The notes: generated by a model from the sequence alone, not told the origin. Counted from the first letter of the stretch, positions 7,814 to 16,965 are shown. The stretch is DNA of 28,622 nucleotides from Oscillospiraceae bacterium (GCA_017549325.1 JAFYVA010000058.1:1-28622); one strand, 5' to 3'. A program made the numbers and translations.

Positions 7814-8881
7814 TCAGCATCCTTTCTCTTTCAGGATCAGTTTCGTTTTCTCCAGCAGGATGTCCATCTGCTCACGGGTGCCGATGGTGATGCGGCAGAA
7901 GTTGGCAATGGCGGGCTTGGTAAAGTGCCGCACCAGCACGCCCATGGCCTTGAGCTTTTCGTAGTACTCCCCGCCGGAGATGGCCTCGGAGGTGACGAAA
8001 ATGAAGTTGGCCTTGCTGGGCAGGGCGGTGAAGCCCAACTGCGCCAGCTTTTCCACCGTATAGGCGCGGTTTTCGGCGATGGTGCGGCAGTTGGCCATGT
8101 AGTAGTCGTTGCTCTGCACCGCCGCGATGCCTGCCCGCTGGGACATACGGTTGACATTATAGGGGTTGATGGAGTATTTCAGTGTGTTCATATCCCGGAT
8201 GATGCCCTCGGAGGCAAGGGCCACGCCCAGGCGGGCACCGGCCATGGAGCGGGACTTGGAGAAGGTCTGGCACACCAGGAGGTTATCGTACTTCTTGATG
8301 AGTTCGACGCAGCTCTCGGCGCCGAAGTCCACATAGGCCTCGTCGATGAGCACCACATTGTCGGGGTTGGACTTGACGATCTCCTCGATCTCCCACAGCG
8401 ACAGCGTCATGCCCGTGGGGGCGTTGGGGTTGGCGATGACCACCATCTCGTTCAGGCCGCAGTAGCCACGGTAGTCGATGGAGAAGTCCTCCTGCAGCTC
8501 GATCACATGGGAGGGCAGGTGGTGGACATCGGCATAGACGGGATAGAACCCGTAGCTGATGTTGGGATAGGCCACGGGGGTATTCTCATCGGCAAAGGCG
8601 GCAAAGGCCAGATACAGCGCCTCGTCCGAGCCGTTGACCGGCAGGATGTTCTCCGCTTTCAGGCCGTAGAGGGCGGCCAGCTCGGCGCGCAGTGCCTTGC
8701 ACTCGGGGTCGCAGTAGAGGTTCAGCTTGCCCGCCTCCTCCGCCACCGCCGAGAGCACCTCAGGGGAGGGCGGGAAGGGGGATTCGTTGGTGTTGAGCTT
8801 GACATACTGCATATCCTGGGGCTGTTCGCCGGGGGTATAGGCCTCCAGGGAGGCGTATTTTTGGCTCATGAAACTCCGCAT
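7814..8881 (-). CDS. hisC: Histidinol-phosphate aminotransferase
   Basis: A PLP-dependent class I/II aminotransferase that converts imidazole acetol phosphate to histidinol phosphate with glutamate. The 355 residues include LNTNESPFPP (N-terminal substrate loop), NPNAPTG (about 151-157), LIDEAYVDF (about 178-186) and the PLP lysine K209 in TFSKSRSMAGARLG. The ATG at 8881 is preferred over the ATG four codons in, because AAGGAG from the end of hisD lies 8 nt upstream. Confidence 0.95.
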   Translation of the reverse strand: MRSFMSQKYASLEAYTPGEQPQDMQYVKLNTNESPFPPSPEVLSAVAEEAGKLNLYCDPECKALRAELAALYGLKAENILPVNGSDEALYLAFAAFADENTPVAYPNISYGFYPVYADVHHLPSHVIELQEDFSIDYRGYCGLNEMVVIANPNAPTGMTLSLWEIEEIVKSNPDNVVLIDEAYVDFGAESCVELIKKYDNLLVCQTFSKSRSMAGARLGVALASEGIIRDMNTLKYSINPYNVNRMSQRAGIAAVQSNDYYMANCRTIAENRAYTVEKLAQLGFTALPSKANFIFVTSEAISGGEYYEKLKAMGVLVRHFTKPAIANFCRITIGTREQMDILLEKTKLILKEKGC

Positions 8882-8884
8882 GGC

Positions 8885-10159
8885 TCATTCTCCTTCATAG
8901 CGCTTGAGGGCGGCCCGGGCGTGGGCCTCCAGACCCTCGCTGCGGGCGAAGAGGGCGATGTCGTCCTTCACCGCCGCCAGTGCCTCTCTGGGATAGTAGA
9001 TGCACTGTGTCTTTTTGATGAAATCATCCACCGACAGGGGGCTGGAAAACCGGGCCGGACCACTGGTAGGCAGGGTGTGGTTGGGGCCTGCCAAATAGTC
9101 GCCCAGCGACTCAGGGCAGTATTTGCCCAAGAACACCGAGCCTGCGTTCTTCACCAGGTCGAGGTACTGCATGGGCTCGTCCACACACAGTTCCAGATGC
9201 TCGGGCGCCAGCTCGTTGGCGGCCTCGATGGCCTCGGTCAAACTCTCGGTGACGATGATGCGGCCGTTGTTCTCGATGGAGACGCGGGCGATGTCCTGTC
9301 TCGGCAGGGCGCAGAGCTGGCGCTCCACCTCCTCGCTGACCGCCTCGGCAAGCGCCATGCTGTCGGTGACCAGTACGGCGGAGGCCATCTTATCGTGCTC
9401 GGCCTGGGACAGGAGGTCGGCCGCCACGAACACGGGGTCGGCGGTGGCATCGGCCACCACCAGAATCTCGCTGGGCCCTGCGATCATGTCGATGCTGACG
9501 CGGCCGAACACCTGACGCTTGGCCTCGGCCACAAAGGCGTTGCCGGGGCCAACGATTTTGTCCACCTTGGGGACGGTCTCGGTGCCGTAGGCCAGTGCCG
9601 CCACCGCCTGCGCGCCGCCCACCTTGAACACGCGGTCTACACCGGCGATAACAGCCGCCGCCAGAATGGGTGCGGCGATGGTGCCGCCGCGGGAGGGAGG
9701 CGAGACCATGACGATCTCACGGCAGCCGGCGATCTTGGCGGGGATGGCGTTCATCAGCACCGTGGAGGGATAGCTGGCGGTGCCGCCGGGAATATACAGG
9801 CCCACCTTCTCAATGGGGGTGATCCGCTGGGACAATATAGCGCCGTTATCGCGCTGATAGGTAAAGCCCTCGCGCACCTGCTTGGAGTGAAACTCACGGA
9901 TATTCTCCGATGCCGAGCGGAGCACACGCAGCAGTTGGGGGTCAACGGCGGCCATGGCCGCATCCAGTTCCTCCTGCGTCACCTCGATGGCGCTCAGTTC
10001 CGCGCCGTCGAAGGTTCTGGCATAGGCGCGCAGGGCATCGTCGCCTCTGGCGGCCACTTCACGGATGATGTCCGAGACCTTCTCGGCCACATTGGCCGTC
10101 TCGGCACAGCGCATCAGCAGGGGCTCGGCGCCCAAATCACAAAATTTTACGATCTTCAC
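8885..10159 (-). CDS. hisD: Histidinol dehydrogenase
   Basis: A zinc- and NAD-dependent enzyme for the last two oxidations, histidinol to histidine. The 424 residues contain [17 protein letters not shown] and the signature region [11 protein letters not shown]. The zinc ligands Q252 and H255 (SQAEHDK), D353 ([14 protein letters not shown]) and H411 are present, and so is the catalytic E319-H320 pair (ELAPEHLEL). Length and motifs indicate a complete, active protein. It starts 4 nt after the hisG stop. Confidence 0.96.
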   Translation of the reverse strand: MKIVKFCDLGAEPLLMRCAETANVAEKVSDIIREVAARGDDALRAYARTFDGAELSAIEVTQEELDAAMAAVDPQLLRVLRSASENIREFHSKQVREGFTYQRDNGAILSQRITPIEKVGLYIPGGTASYPSTVLMNAIPAKIAGCREIVMVSPPSRGGTIAAPILAAAVIAGVDRVFKVGGAQAVAALAYGTETVPKVDKIVGPGNAFVAEAKRQVFGRVSIDMIAGPSEILVVADATADPVFVAADLLSQAEHDKMASAVLVTDSMALAEAVSEEVERQLCALPRQDIARVSIENNGRIIVTESLTEAIEAANELAPEHLELCVDEPMQYLDLVKNAGSVFLGKYCPESLGDYLAGPNHTLPTSGPARFSSPLSVDDFIKKTQCIYYPREALAAVKDDIALFARSEGLEAHARAALKRYEGE

Positions 10160-10163
10160 GGTA

Positions 10164-10793
10164 TCAGTCCTTCTTTTCGATCACGCACCGTACCTGTTGG
10201 CACAGTTTCCGGATATCCTCGCCCTTGAACTTGAAGATGGCCTTGTTGGCCACCAAGCGGGCGCTGATGTCCACAATATCCTCCAGAGGGGCAAGGCCGT
10301 TTTCACGGAGGGTGCTGCCCGTCTCCACAATGTCCACGATCACATCGGACAGACCCAGAATGGGGGCCAGTTCAATGGAACCGTGGAGCTTGATGATATC
10401 GATCTCGCGGCTCATGGCGCTGTAGTAGGTCTTGGCGATGTTGGGGAACTTGGTGGCCACCTTCAGCGTGCGCACGGGGTCGTCGCGGAACTCCTTGGGC
10501 CCTGCCACGCACATACGGCACTTGCCCATGCCCAGATCCAGCAGCTCATACACATCGGGGCCGTATTCCAGCAGGATGTCCTTGCCCGCCACGCCGATGT
10601 CGGCGGCGCCGCGCTCCACATAGATGGCCACATCCGAGGGCTTGACCCAGAAGTAGCGCACGCCCAGCGCCTCGTTTTCAAAGGTGAGGCGGCGGTTGGG
10701 CTCGCGGATGGAGGGGCAGGCGTAGCCCGCCGCTTCGAAGATATCATATACTTTTTCGCCGAGTCGTCCCTTCGGCAGTGCAATGTTGATCAT
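10164..10793 (-). CDS. hisG: ATP phosphoribosyltransferase, short form
   Basis: Catalyses the first committed step, condensing ATP with PRPP. The 209-residue length, ending straight after the second catalytic lobe, identifies the short form, which lacks the C-terminal allosteric ACT-like domain and needs HisZ. Motifs are IALPKGRLGEKV at the N-terminus, GVAGKDILLEYG and the PRPP-binding loop DIVETGSTLRENGL. It begins 4 nt after hisZ, its regulatory partner. Confidence 0.95.
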   Translation of the reverse strand: MINIALPKGRLGEKVYDIFEAAGYACPSIREPNRRLTFENEALGVRYFWVKPSDVAIYVERGAADIGVAGKDILLEYGPDVYELLDLGMGKCRMCVAGPKEFRDDPVRTLKVATKFPNIAKTYYSAMSREIDIIKLHGSIELAPILGLSDVIVDIVETGSTLRENGLAPLEDIVDISARLVANKAIFKFKGEDIRKLCQQVRCVIEKKD

Positions 10794-10797
10794 GTTC

Positions 10798-11901
10798 TCA
10801 GACCTCTTTCATTTCCTTCCCGTCGGCAAACAGCGTCACACGGCTGCGGATGCCGTCGCCGCTGTGGCGCTGGATGCGCACGCTGCGGCCTTCATCCCGC
10901 AGCGCCTTGGCCTTGGCCATCACCGCGTCGGTGTCACTGCCGGTATCGTAGAGGATCAGCGTGTCCACATCGTAGTCCCGCTGCTCCGTCATAAAGCGCT
11001 CCAGCTGGTCAAGATACACGGCAAAGCCGATGGCGCCGCTGTTCTTGCCCATCTTAGCCATCAAATTATCGTAGCGGCCGCCGGAGAGGACGCCGGTAGG
11101 CACACCCTCCACAAAGCCCTTAAAGACGATGCCGCTGTAGTAGTCCATATCGTTGACCACAGAGAAGTCGATGGTAACGGGATAGTCGCCGCAGGCCTTC
11201 ACATCGCGGCTCAGCTGCAGCAGCTCCTCCAGCGCCGCCTTGCTCTGGGCAGGCAGGTCGAAGGCGGCTAGCTCCCTAGCCACCGTCTCGGCCTCGCCGC
11301 TGAGGGTGATGAGAGCCTTGAGCAGCGCCTTGCCGTTTTCGCTGACACCGCTGCGGTCACAGGCCAATTCGCAGGCATGGAGATTCTTGTTGCTGACGGC
11401 ATCCAGCACATCCGCTGCGGCGCTGCCGCGCAAGCCCTCGGCCTCCAGTACGCCGGAGACGATGCCCACATGGGACAGATCCAGCACAAAGCGCTCCGAG
11501 ATGGTCTTAAGACTCTCGGCGGCCAGCATCAGCACCTCGGCGGTGGCAAGGCTGTCCACTTCACCGATGCACTCCAGACCCGTCTGCAAAATCTCCTTGA
11601 ACCCGTAGGCGTTCTTGGGCACGCGGTAGACATGCTCAGAGTAGAACAGCTTCTTGGTGCCGCCCTCGTCCTTGGTGTTCTTGATGATGGACAAGGTAAT
11701 ATCGGGCTTGAGGGCCATCAGCTTACCGTTGGTATCGCTGAAGGTGAGGATCTGCTCACTGGCCAGGAAGTTCTTATTCTGCATATAGAGATCATACTCT
11801 TCAAACTTGCCCACCCGGTACTGGACATAGCCCCAGTCACGGTAGAGCTCACGAAGCTTGAAGGTAATCCTCTCATCGGTTCTCAGTACACTGTGTTTCA
11901 T
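10798..11901 (-). CDS. hisZ: ATP phosphoribosyltransferase regulatory subunit (HisRS-like)
   Basis: A class II aminoacyl-tRNA synthetase paralogue that activates short HisG in a hetero-octamer and carries the histidine feedback site. The 367 residues keep class II motif 2 (LFYSEHVYRVP...LQTGLECIGE) and motif 3 (GGRYDNLMAKMG...GAIGFAVYLDQL). The C-terminal anticodon-binding domain of true HisRS is largely missing. It is the first gene of the his operon, with a purine-rich RBS (AGAGGG) and a strong promoter about 45-75 bp upstream. Confidence 0.94.
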   Translation of the reverse strand: MKHSVLRTDERITFKLRELYRDWGYVQYRVGKFEEYDLYMQNKNFLASEQILTFSDTNGKLMALKPDITLSIIKNTKDEGGTKKLFYSEHVYRVPKNAYGFKEILQTGLECIGEVDSLATAEVLMLAAESLKTISERFVLDLSHVGIVSGVLEAEGLRGSAAADVLDAVSNKNLHACELACDRSGVSENGKALLKALITLSGEAETVARELAAFDLPAQSKAALEELLQLSRDVKACGDYPVTIDFSVVNDMDYYSGIVFKGFVEGVPTGVLSGGRYDNLMAKMGKNSGAIGFAVYLDQLERFMTEQRDYDVDTLILYDTGSDTDAVMAKAKALRDEGRSVRIQRHSGDGIRSRVTLFADGKEMKEV

Positions 11902-11943
11902 GTCATTCCCTCTTCCTGCATTCTACGGGTAAATTATTACCAT

Positions 11944-11975
11944 CTAATGATAACGCATTAGCGTGCTAAAGTCAA
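11944..11975 (-). promoter_or_regulatory. his operon promoter with inverted repeat over the -10 box
   Basis: On the minus strand, -35 TTGACT (11975-11970), a 17-bp spacer and -10 TATCAT (11952-11947). The perfect inverted repeat CTAATG-N6-CATTAG (11944-11949 and 11956-11961) overlaps the -10 and is well placed for a repressor. A TrpR-family HisR/YerC-type regulator is one possibility, but none is encoded here. The untranslated leader is short and shows no T-box or His-rich leader peptide. Confidence 0.7.
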
Positions 11976-11990
11976 CAGGTTTTCCATCTT

Positions 11991-13199
11991 TCATTTCCGC
12001 ACCGATGCCAGCAGCTTTCCGAACTCCTCGGCGCCCCAGATGACGGGGACGGGATAGAGGGGATTGGCCTCGCGGATGGCCCACGAGATCATCTGCTCCA
12101 CATCCTCGTCGCGGATCATATCGAACCCGTCCGGCAATGACATGGCGGCGTTGGCCTCCTCCATCCAGCGGATAAAGCCGTCGGCCTTCTCCGCGTCGGT
12201 AGCGCCGCCGATGCCGCACACATCGGCCAGTTGGGCAAGGCGGCGGTGGGCCGAGGCGCCGTAGGCGCGCATCACCTTGGGCAGCAGCACCGCCATGGCA
12301 AGGCCGTGGGCAACGCCGTAGAGTCCGCCCAGCGTGTGGCCGATGGCGTGGACATAGCCCACACAGCCGCGGGTAAAGGCGCGGCCGGCATAGAATGCGC
12401 CACGCTGCATATTCTGCCGCGCCGCTAAGTCGGAGCCGTCCGTATAGGCTGCCAGCAGGTTGTCGTGGATCAGCTTCACCGCCTCTTTGGCAAGACGATC
12501 TTCCAAAGCCGTGTTATAGGTGTGGTTGGTATAGGCCTCCACCGCGTGGGCCAGCGCGTCCATGCCGGTGGTGGCCGTAGTCTCGGGCGGCAGGCCCACC
12601 GTCAGCTCCGGGTCGAGGACGGCGTATCGGGGAATGAGGAACGGGTCGTTGATGGCGGCCTTGCGGTGGGTTTTGGAATCGGTAATCACCGCCGCCACGG
12701 TGGTCTCTGAGCCTGCGCCCGCCGTGGTGGGGATGGCCACAAAGGGCGGGATCGGGCGGTGGACTTTCAGCAGGCCCTGCATCTGCGCCACCGCCTTGTT
12801 CGGATGCACCGCCTTGGCGGCGATGCCCTTGGCGCAGTCGATGCGGCTGCCGCCGCCGATGGCCACGATGGCACGGCATCCGTTGGCCCTGTAGGTCTGA
12901 TAGCCTGCCTCCACATCGTCGGTGGTGGGGTCGGGGGCGGTATAGGTCTGGACGGTATAGCGGATACCGCAGGCATCAAAGCCATCCAGCATGGGCTGCA
13001 CCTGACCGCGGCGCATCATGCCCGCGCCGGTGACCACCAGCACATCGTTGATGCCCTTGTCCCGCAGGAATGCGCCCAGCTCCCGAATCTTACCGGCGCC
13101 CTCCAGATAGTGGGGCATCCGATAGCCCATGAAATAATTGCCCACTTTCAGCACCGCCTGAAACGTGCGGCACCACAAACGCTCGAAAACAGATGCCAT
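11991..13199 (-). CDS. Iron-containing (group III) alcohol dehydrogenase
   Basis: An NAD(P)-dependent alcohol/aldehyde oxidoreductase of 402 residues. The N-terminal Rossmann-like part has GGGSRIDCAKG; the family pattern is GGGSxxDxAK. The C-terminal helical part carries the metal ligands as GMDALAHAVEAY (Asp and His) and HAIGHTLGGLYGVAHG (two His). Two in-frame ATGs occur. The inner one at 13199 has AAGGAGG 8 nt upstream, while the outer one at 13205 would be only 2 nt from it, so the inner start is chosen. No terminator separates it from the his promoter 16 bp further on. The substrate is unknown, possibly butanol- or ethanol-type fermentation. Confidence 0.9.
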   Translation of the reverse strand: MASVFERLWCRTFQAVLKVGNYFMGYRMPHYLEGAGKIRELGAFLRDKGINDVLVVTGAGMMRRGQVQPMLDGFDACGIRYTVQTYTAPDPTTDDVEAGYQTYRANGCRAIVAIGGGSRIDCAKGIAAKAVHPNKAVAQMQGLLKVHRPIPPFVAIPTTAGAGSETTVAAVITDSKTHRKAAINDPFLIPRYAVLDPELTVGLPPETTATTGMDALAHAVEAYTNHTYNTALEDRLAKEAVKLIHDNLLAAYTDGSDLAARQNMQRGAFYAGRAFTRGCVGYVHAIGHTLGGLYGVAHGLAMAVLLPKVMRAYGASAHRRLAQLADVCGIGGATDAEKADGFIRWMEEANAAMSLPDGFDMIRDEDVEQMISWAIREANPLYPVPVIWGAEEFGKLLASVRK

Positions 13200-13239
13200 G
13201 ACCATGTCCTCCTTGTCAACGGATTCTTTATTGCCGTAC

Positions 13240-13267
13240 AGTATACTACATTTTTCACCGCCTGCAA
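13240..13267 (-). promoter_or_regulatory. Promoter of the iron alcohol dehydrogenase
   Basis: On the minus strand, -35 TTGCAG (13267-13262), a 16-bp spacer and -10 TATACT (13245-13240), about 41 bp before the chosen start codon. It is back to back with the promoter of the ABC-F gene. Confidence 0.55.
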
Positions 13268-13297
13268 AGATGTAAAGGGATTTCTTGCACTTTCCCC

Positions 13298-13326
13298 TTG
13301 CAATCGGGAAACAGTGCCGTTATGAT
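13298..13326 (+). promoter_or_regulatory. Promoter of the ABC-F gene
   Basis: -35 TTGCAA (13298-13303), 17-bp spacer, -10 TATGAT (13321-13326), leaving a short leader of about 30 nt to the ATG at 13363. Confidence 0.65.
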
Positions 13327-13362
13327 AGGCAGAGAATGATACCGTAAAGTTGAGGAATTTCT

Positions 13363-15114
13363 ATGATACACGCCGAAAATCTGTCCTTTGGATATACCAG
13401 CAACGATCTGTTCCGCAACATCTCCTTCACCTTGGAGGAGAACTGTCACTGCGCCCTCATCGGCAGCAACGGCAGCGGCAAGACCACATTGAGCAGCCTG
13501 ATCCGCGACAGCGAGGCCTATACCTTCGAGGGCAAGCTGACGATGGAAGGCACGGGACGCGTGGGCTTCGTGAGCCAGTTCGCCATCCGGGAGGGCGACC
13601 AGAGCATCTCCGTCTACGACTACCTTTATCAGGACTTTCTGGCTCTGGAACAGGCCATCGCCGCGGTGTGCGCCGAGATGGCCGAGACGGAGGATATGGA
13701 CGCCGTCATGGAGCGCTATCAGGCGCTGCTGGACGAGAGCGACGCCGTGGATGCGGACAACTGCCAGTTCAACATCCGCCGTCAGCTGCAGCTGGCAGAA
13801 CTGGAGGGCAAGGAGGAGCTGGCGCTTTCCGCCCTCAGCGGCGGCGAGCTGAAGCTGGTGCAGATCATCCGCCAGATGCTGCGCCGCCCCGGCCTCCTCA
13901 TCATGGACGAGCCCGATGTGTTCCTGGACTTCGAAAATCTCAACGGTCTGCGGGACCTCATCAACGAATACCGCGGCACGCTGCTGGTCATCACCCACAG
14001 CCGCTATCTCCTCAACCACTGCTTCGACCGCATCTGGCATCTGGAAAACGGCGACTTGCAGGAGTTCGAGGGCAACTACAACCAGTATAGCTGCTCGCGG
14101 CTGCAAAAGAAGATCGACATGAAGATCGCCGCTCTGGCCGACGAGGAGGAGATCCAGCGGGTCACCGAGTTGGTGGAGCGCCTCCGCGACGAGGCCAGCG
14201 AGGTGGCCGAGGCCCAGCGCGGCCGCACCCTCAAGGGGAAGGTCAGCTACTTAAACCGCCTCCTGAGCCGCCGGATCAAGGCGCCCTTCGTGGAGATCCG
14301 CCAGCCCCGCATCACGCTCCCGGAGGTGGAAGTACCCACCGAGCCTGCAGAGCTGCTGCGCGTGGAGAACTATTCCCTGTCCTTTGAGGACACCCTCCTT
14401 GAGCATGTCTCCTTCTCTGTCCACTCCGGCGAGAAGGTGGCGCTGGTGGGCGCCAACGGCACGGGTAAGACCTCCATGCTCCGTGAGATCTGGCGCAATC
14501 AGCACGAGGCCATCCGCTTCGCCGCCGATGCCGTCCCCGCCTTTTTCTCCCAGCTCCACGCCGAGATCCTCACCGAGAGCAACACCGTCTACGAGGAGCT
14601 CTTCTCCATCGGCTTCGAGACGCGGGCACAGGTGGAGGCGTATCTGCAGAACTACTGCTTCGACGGCGACAGCCTCGGCCGCAAGGTGGGTCAGCTCTCC
14701 GGCGGCGAGAAAAATCTCCTGCAGCTGGCCAAACTGGCCGCATCGCAGGCCAATCTCCTGCTGCTGGACGAGCCCTCCAGCCATCTGGACACCTTCGCCC
14801 AGCTGGCGCTGGAAGAGGCCATCGCCGATTACAAAGGCGCCGTGTTTATGGTCAGCCACGATTTCTACACCATCGTCAACTGCGCCGACACCATTTTGCT
14901 GGTGGAGGACGGCACCGTCCGTCCCATGAGCGGCCGCGCCTTCCGCAAGATGATCTACAAAAAGCACTTCCCCCTCGCGTATCTGGAACTGGAGGTGCAG
15001 AAGAAGGATCTGGAAAAGCGCATCGCCGTGGCGCTGGAATCCGACGACTGCGTGGAGGCGCAGCGCCTGTGCGACAAGCTCTGCGCCGTGGTGGAGCAGA
15101 TGCAGCAGGCATAA
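13363..15114 (+). CDS. ABC-F family ATPase (ribosome-associated type)
   Basis: A 583-residue protein of two ABC ATPase domains without transmembrane segments. ABC1 has Walker A GSNGSGKTT (residues 34-42), signature LSGGELK and Walker B LLIMDEPDVFLD. ABC2 has GANGTGKTS, LSGGEKN and LLLLDEPSSHLD followed by MVSHDF. Both catalytic Glu residues are present. A charged, helical interdomain linker and a C-terminal coiled-coil-like tail (EVQKKDLEKRI...) complete the ABC-F plan. Such proteins act in translation (EttA, Uup) or in ribosome-protection antibiotic resistance; the subtype cannot be assigned by eye. The ABC1 Walker B continuation DVFLDFENL departs from the usual TNHLD. RBS GAGGA is 7 nt from ATG. 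The gene stands alone with its own promoter and terminator. Confidence 0.9.
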   Translation: MIHAENLSFGYTSNDLFRNISFTLEENCHCALIGSNGSGKTTLSSLIRDSEAYTFEGKLTMEGTGRVGFVSQFAIREGDQSISVYDYLYQDFLALEQAIAAVCAEMAETEDMDAVMERYQALLDESDAVDADNCQFNIRRQLQLAELEGKEELALSALSGGELKLVQIIRQMLRRPGLLIMDEPDVFLDFENLNGLRDLINEYRGTLLVITHSRYLLNHCFDRIWHLENGDLQEFEGNYNQYSCSRLQKKIDMKIAALADEEEIQRVTELVERLRDEASEVAEAQRGRTLKGKVSYLNRLLSRRIKAPFVEIRQPRITLPEVEVPTEPAELLRVENYSLSFEDTLLEHVSFSVHSGEKVALVGANGTGKTSMLREIWRNQHEAIRFAADAVPAFFSQLHAEILTESNTVYEELFSIGFETRAQVEAYLQNYCFDGDSLGRKVGQLSGGEKNLLQLAKLAASQANLLLLDEPSSHLDTFAQLALEEAIADYKGAVFMVSHDFYTIVNCADTILLVEDGTVRPMSGRAFRKMIYKKHFPLAYLELEVQKKDLEKRIAVALESDDCVEAQRLCDKLCAVVEQMQQA

Positions 15115-15161
15115 CCCCCGCAAAGCCGCATCTTTTCCCCCGTCAGCCCCGACAACCGCAT

Positions 15162-15195
15162 AAAAAAAGAGAGCCGTTACGGCTCTCTTTTTTTG
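15162..15195. terminator. Bidirectional intrinsic terminator between the ABC-F gene and the surface-protein gene
   Basis: An A7 run, GAGAGCC, a 4-5 nt loop, GGCTCTC and a T7 run. It serves the convergent genes ending at 15114 (plus) and 15206 (minus). Confidence 0.92.
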
Positions 15196-15205
15196 CTGTG
15201 TTCCA

Positions 15206-16858
15206 TTAGTCCTCTTTCTTCTTCAGCAGCACGGCAGAGCCGGTGACGGAGAGGACGCTCATGCTGACGGCCAGGAAAATACCGGCATCAGCAGTCTTGG
15301 GGGAGGTGACGGTCTGGCTGTCGAAGGCCACCAGTGCGTAGGTGGAGAACTTGGAGGAGTCGAAGGTGAACTTCGTCATCTCTGCGTTCAGCGTACCCTC
15401 GATGAAGGTGACCTTGCCGTCGTGGGCGCGGGCCACATAGATGGTCTTGCCCTCCTTGGCGGCCTTCTGCATCTCGGCGCTCAGATCCACCGTGATGCTC
15501 AGATCCATAATGGTGTCGTCCACCTCGGCCACGATCACGTCGTTCATGGTGCGGAGCGTAACGTCGATCTCAAGGAACTGCACCAGAGCGGCCTTGCCCT
15601 TGTCCTGTGCGGCCTTGTCGATGAGCGCCTTCTCGGCGGGATCGTAGCTGTCCTTCTTCTCCACCACCAGCTTCAGGGCCTTGTCCTTCTGCATCTGGGC
15701 GATGGACTCCTTGGTGTAGCCAGCCACGGGGTTGATGTCAGCCTTGCCGCTCTTCACGGCAGCGCCCACGGCCTTGGCGGCATCGGAGAGGGTATCGTCA
15801 TGGATATCCACATCCACAGAGGGAATCACAGGCGTGGGATCAATGGTGGGATAATAGCTGGGAGGCGTGGTGGGAGTGTCGGGGGTGCTGCTGCCGTAAG
15901 TTGCCGTAACGGTTACATCATTTGCAGGCATAACAAAGGAAGTAGTGGTTGCGGTAGCATCTGCAAAAGTAACGCCATTGCTCTGGGTGGTCCATCTAAA
16001 TTCTTCGCCCTCTGTAGGAGCTTCAGCGGTAATAACGACCATTCTACCTGCAGCATAGCTGCCGCTGCCGCTACCGTTGTTAACGGTTACGGTGTACATC
16101 ACGGGAGGATCGCCGATATCACCGATGGTCTTAGTAATGCCGCCAACCGACAAAGTAATCTGATTATCGTTCTGTGCAGGGTTGACCTGAGCTTCGGTAA
16201 TTGTAACAAAACCTGCGCCCACGCTGACGAGTGCGCCGTCTACATTAATGGTAACATCGATGTCATCGAGGGTAACGGTTGCTGCGCCGCTGGGTTTTTT
16301 GCCTTCTTTGTAGGAAGCGGAGATGTCGTCTGCATCGTATTCACCTTCGTGGTAGGTGTAAGCATAGAACGGACCGACATAATAAACGCCGCCATAGTTA
16401 CAGCCGTAATACCATGCTTTACCGTCGTAAGTGTCAGGGAAGGAGCCGCTGTTGGTACATTTCGTTCCTTCAAAGTCGAAATAAGCAATAGTACCGTAAT
16501 TGCAACCGTCAAAACCGGGACCTGCCTGCATAACGGAGACATAACCGTCGCGAACAGTCTGACGACAGGAACTAAAGCTTACTGATCCGCTGGATTGTGG
16601 GAACTGGGCTGTTTCAAGATCGACACCGGCATACCCCAGAATCGCAGAGCCGTTAGGCAAACCGGTAACGACCGAATTTACATCGTATTCTTCAGAAAAG
16701 AAGATATAATTTCCACCGATCTCCATCTGGCTGACAGAGATGACCTCCTCAAATCCCCAGAAAATCTGCTGTGTCTGCCCTGCCGCCATTGCGGTCACCG
16801 GCAGCAGAGACAGCACCATGGTGAGTGCCAGTACCAGTGCCAAAACTTTCTTCTTCAT
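15206..16858 (-). CDS. Secreted, probably sortase-anchored surface protein with an InlB B-repeat-like domain
   Basis: A 550-residue cell-surface protein of unknown function. A signal peptide (MKKKVLALVLALTMVLSLLP, then VTAMA cleavage) opens it. Residues about 27-250 are a novel N-terminal region rich in Gly, Tyr and Ser. About 255-323 resemble a divergent InlB B-repeat (YTVTVNNGSGSGSYAAG ... TTSFVMPANDVTVTATYG). A Pro/Thr linker follows, then a charged beta-rich domain at about 345-517 ending FSTYALVAFDS. The C-terminus has SPKTAD, a hydrophobic helix and KKKED, a sortase-type sorting signal variant. Three ATGs are consecutive; the third (16858) is preferred, 7 nt from AGGAG. Base composition of the N-terminal half is visibly lower in GC than its C-terminal half and neighbours, suggesting a mosaic origin. 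Confidence 0.82.
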   Translation of the reverse strand: MKKKVLALVLALTMVLSLLPVTAMAAGQTQQIFWGFEEVISVSQMEIGGNYIFFSEEYDVNSVVTGLPNGSAILGYAGVDLETAQFPQSSGSVSFSSCRQTVRDGYVSVMQAGPGFDGCNYGTIAYFDFEGTKCTNSGSFPDTYDGKAWYYGCNYGGVYYVGPFYAYTYHEGEYDADDISASYKEGKKPSGAATVTLDDIDVTINVDGALVSVGAGFVTITEAQVNPAQNDNQITLSVGGITKTIGDIGDPPVMYTVTVNNGSGSGSYAAGRMVVITAEAPTEGEEFRWTTQSNGVTFADATATTTSFVMPANDVTVTATYGSSTPDTPTTPPSYYPTIDPTPVIPSVDVDIHDDTLSDAAKAVGAAVKSGKADINPVAGYTKESIAQMQKDKALKLVVEKKDSYDPAEKALIDKAAQDKGKAALVQFLEIDVTLRTMNDVIVAEVDDTIMDLSITVDLSAEMQKAAKEGKTIYVARAHDGKVTFIEGTLNAEMTKFTFDSSKFSTYALVAFDSQTVTSPKTADAGIFLAVSMSVLSVTGSAVLLKKKED

Positions 16859-16906
16859 CATCATACTCCTTTCAAATAAACAATTTGCTTATACATACAT
16901 TTTTTC

Positions 16907-16936
16907 AGTGTATTGCTCTCCTCTGCGCGTATGCAA
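16907..16936 (-). promoter_or_regulatory. Candidate promoter of the surface-protein gene
   Basis: On the minus strand, -35 TTGCAT (16936-16931), an 18-bp spacer and -10 TACACT (16912-16907), about 49 bp before the start codon. The spacer is one longer than ideal and the -10 is imperfect. A 10-bp-arm palindrome lies immediately upstream. Confidence 0.4.
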
Positions 16937-16943
16937 CAGAACT

Positions 16944-16965
16944 CCTATTTGTAGGTACAAATAGG
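16944..16965. repeat. Perfect inverted repeat, 10-bp arms with a 2-bp centre
   Basis: CCTATTTGTA, GG, TACAAATAGG. It lies just upstream of the candidate -35 of the surface-protein gene and 41 bp beyond the stop of the Pr6Pr-like gene. The compact symmetry suggests a dimeric regulator operator, though an RNA hairpin is also possible. Confidence 0.6.

Noticed and set aside
7802..10228. An 808-codon open frame on the plus strand opposite hisC and hisD
   Set aside because: Shadow of the minus-strand his genes, with biased low-complexity composition. The his frames on the other strand have complete catalytic motifs.
13199..13205. Upstream ATG of the iron alcohol dehydrogenase (MVM start)
   Set aside because: The Shine-Dalgarno would be 2 nt from it but 8 nt from the inner ATG, which is therefore the better start.
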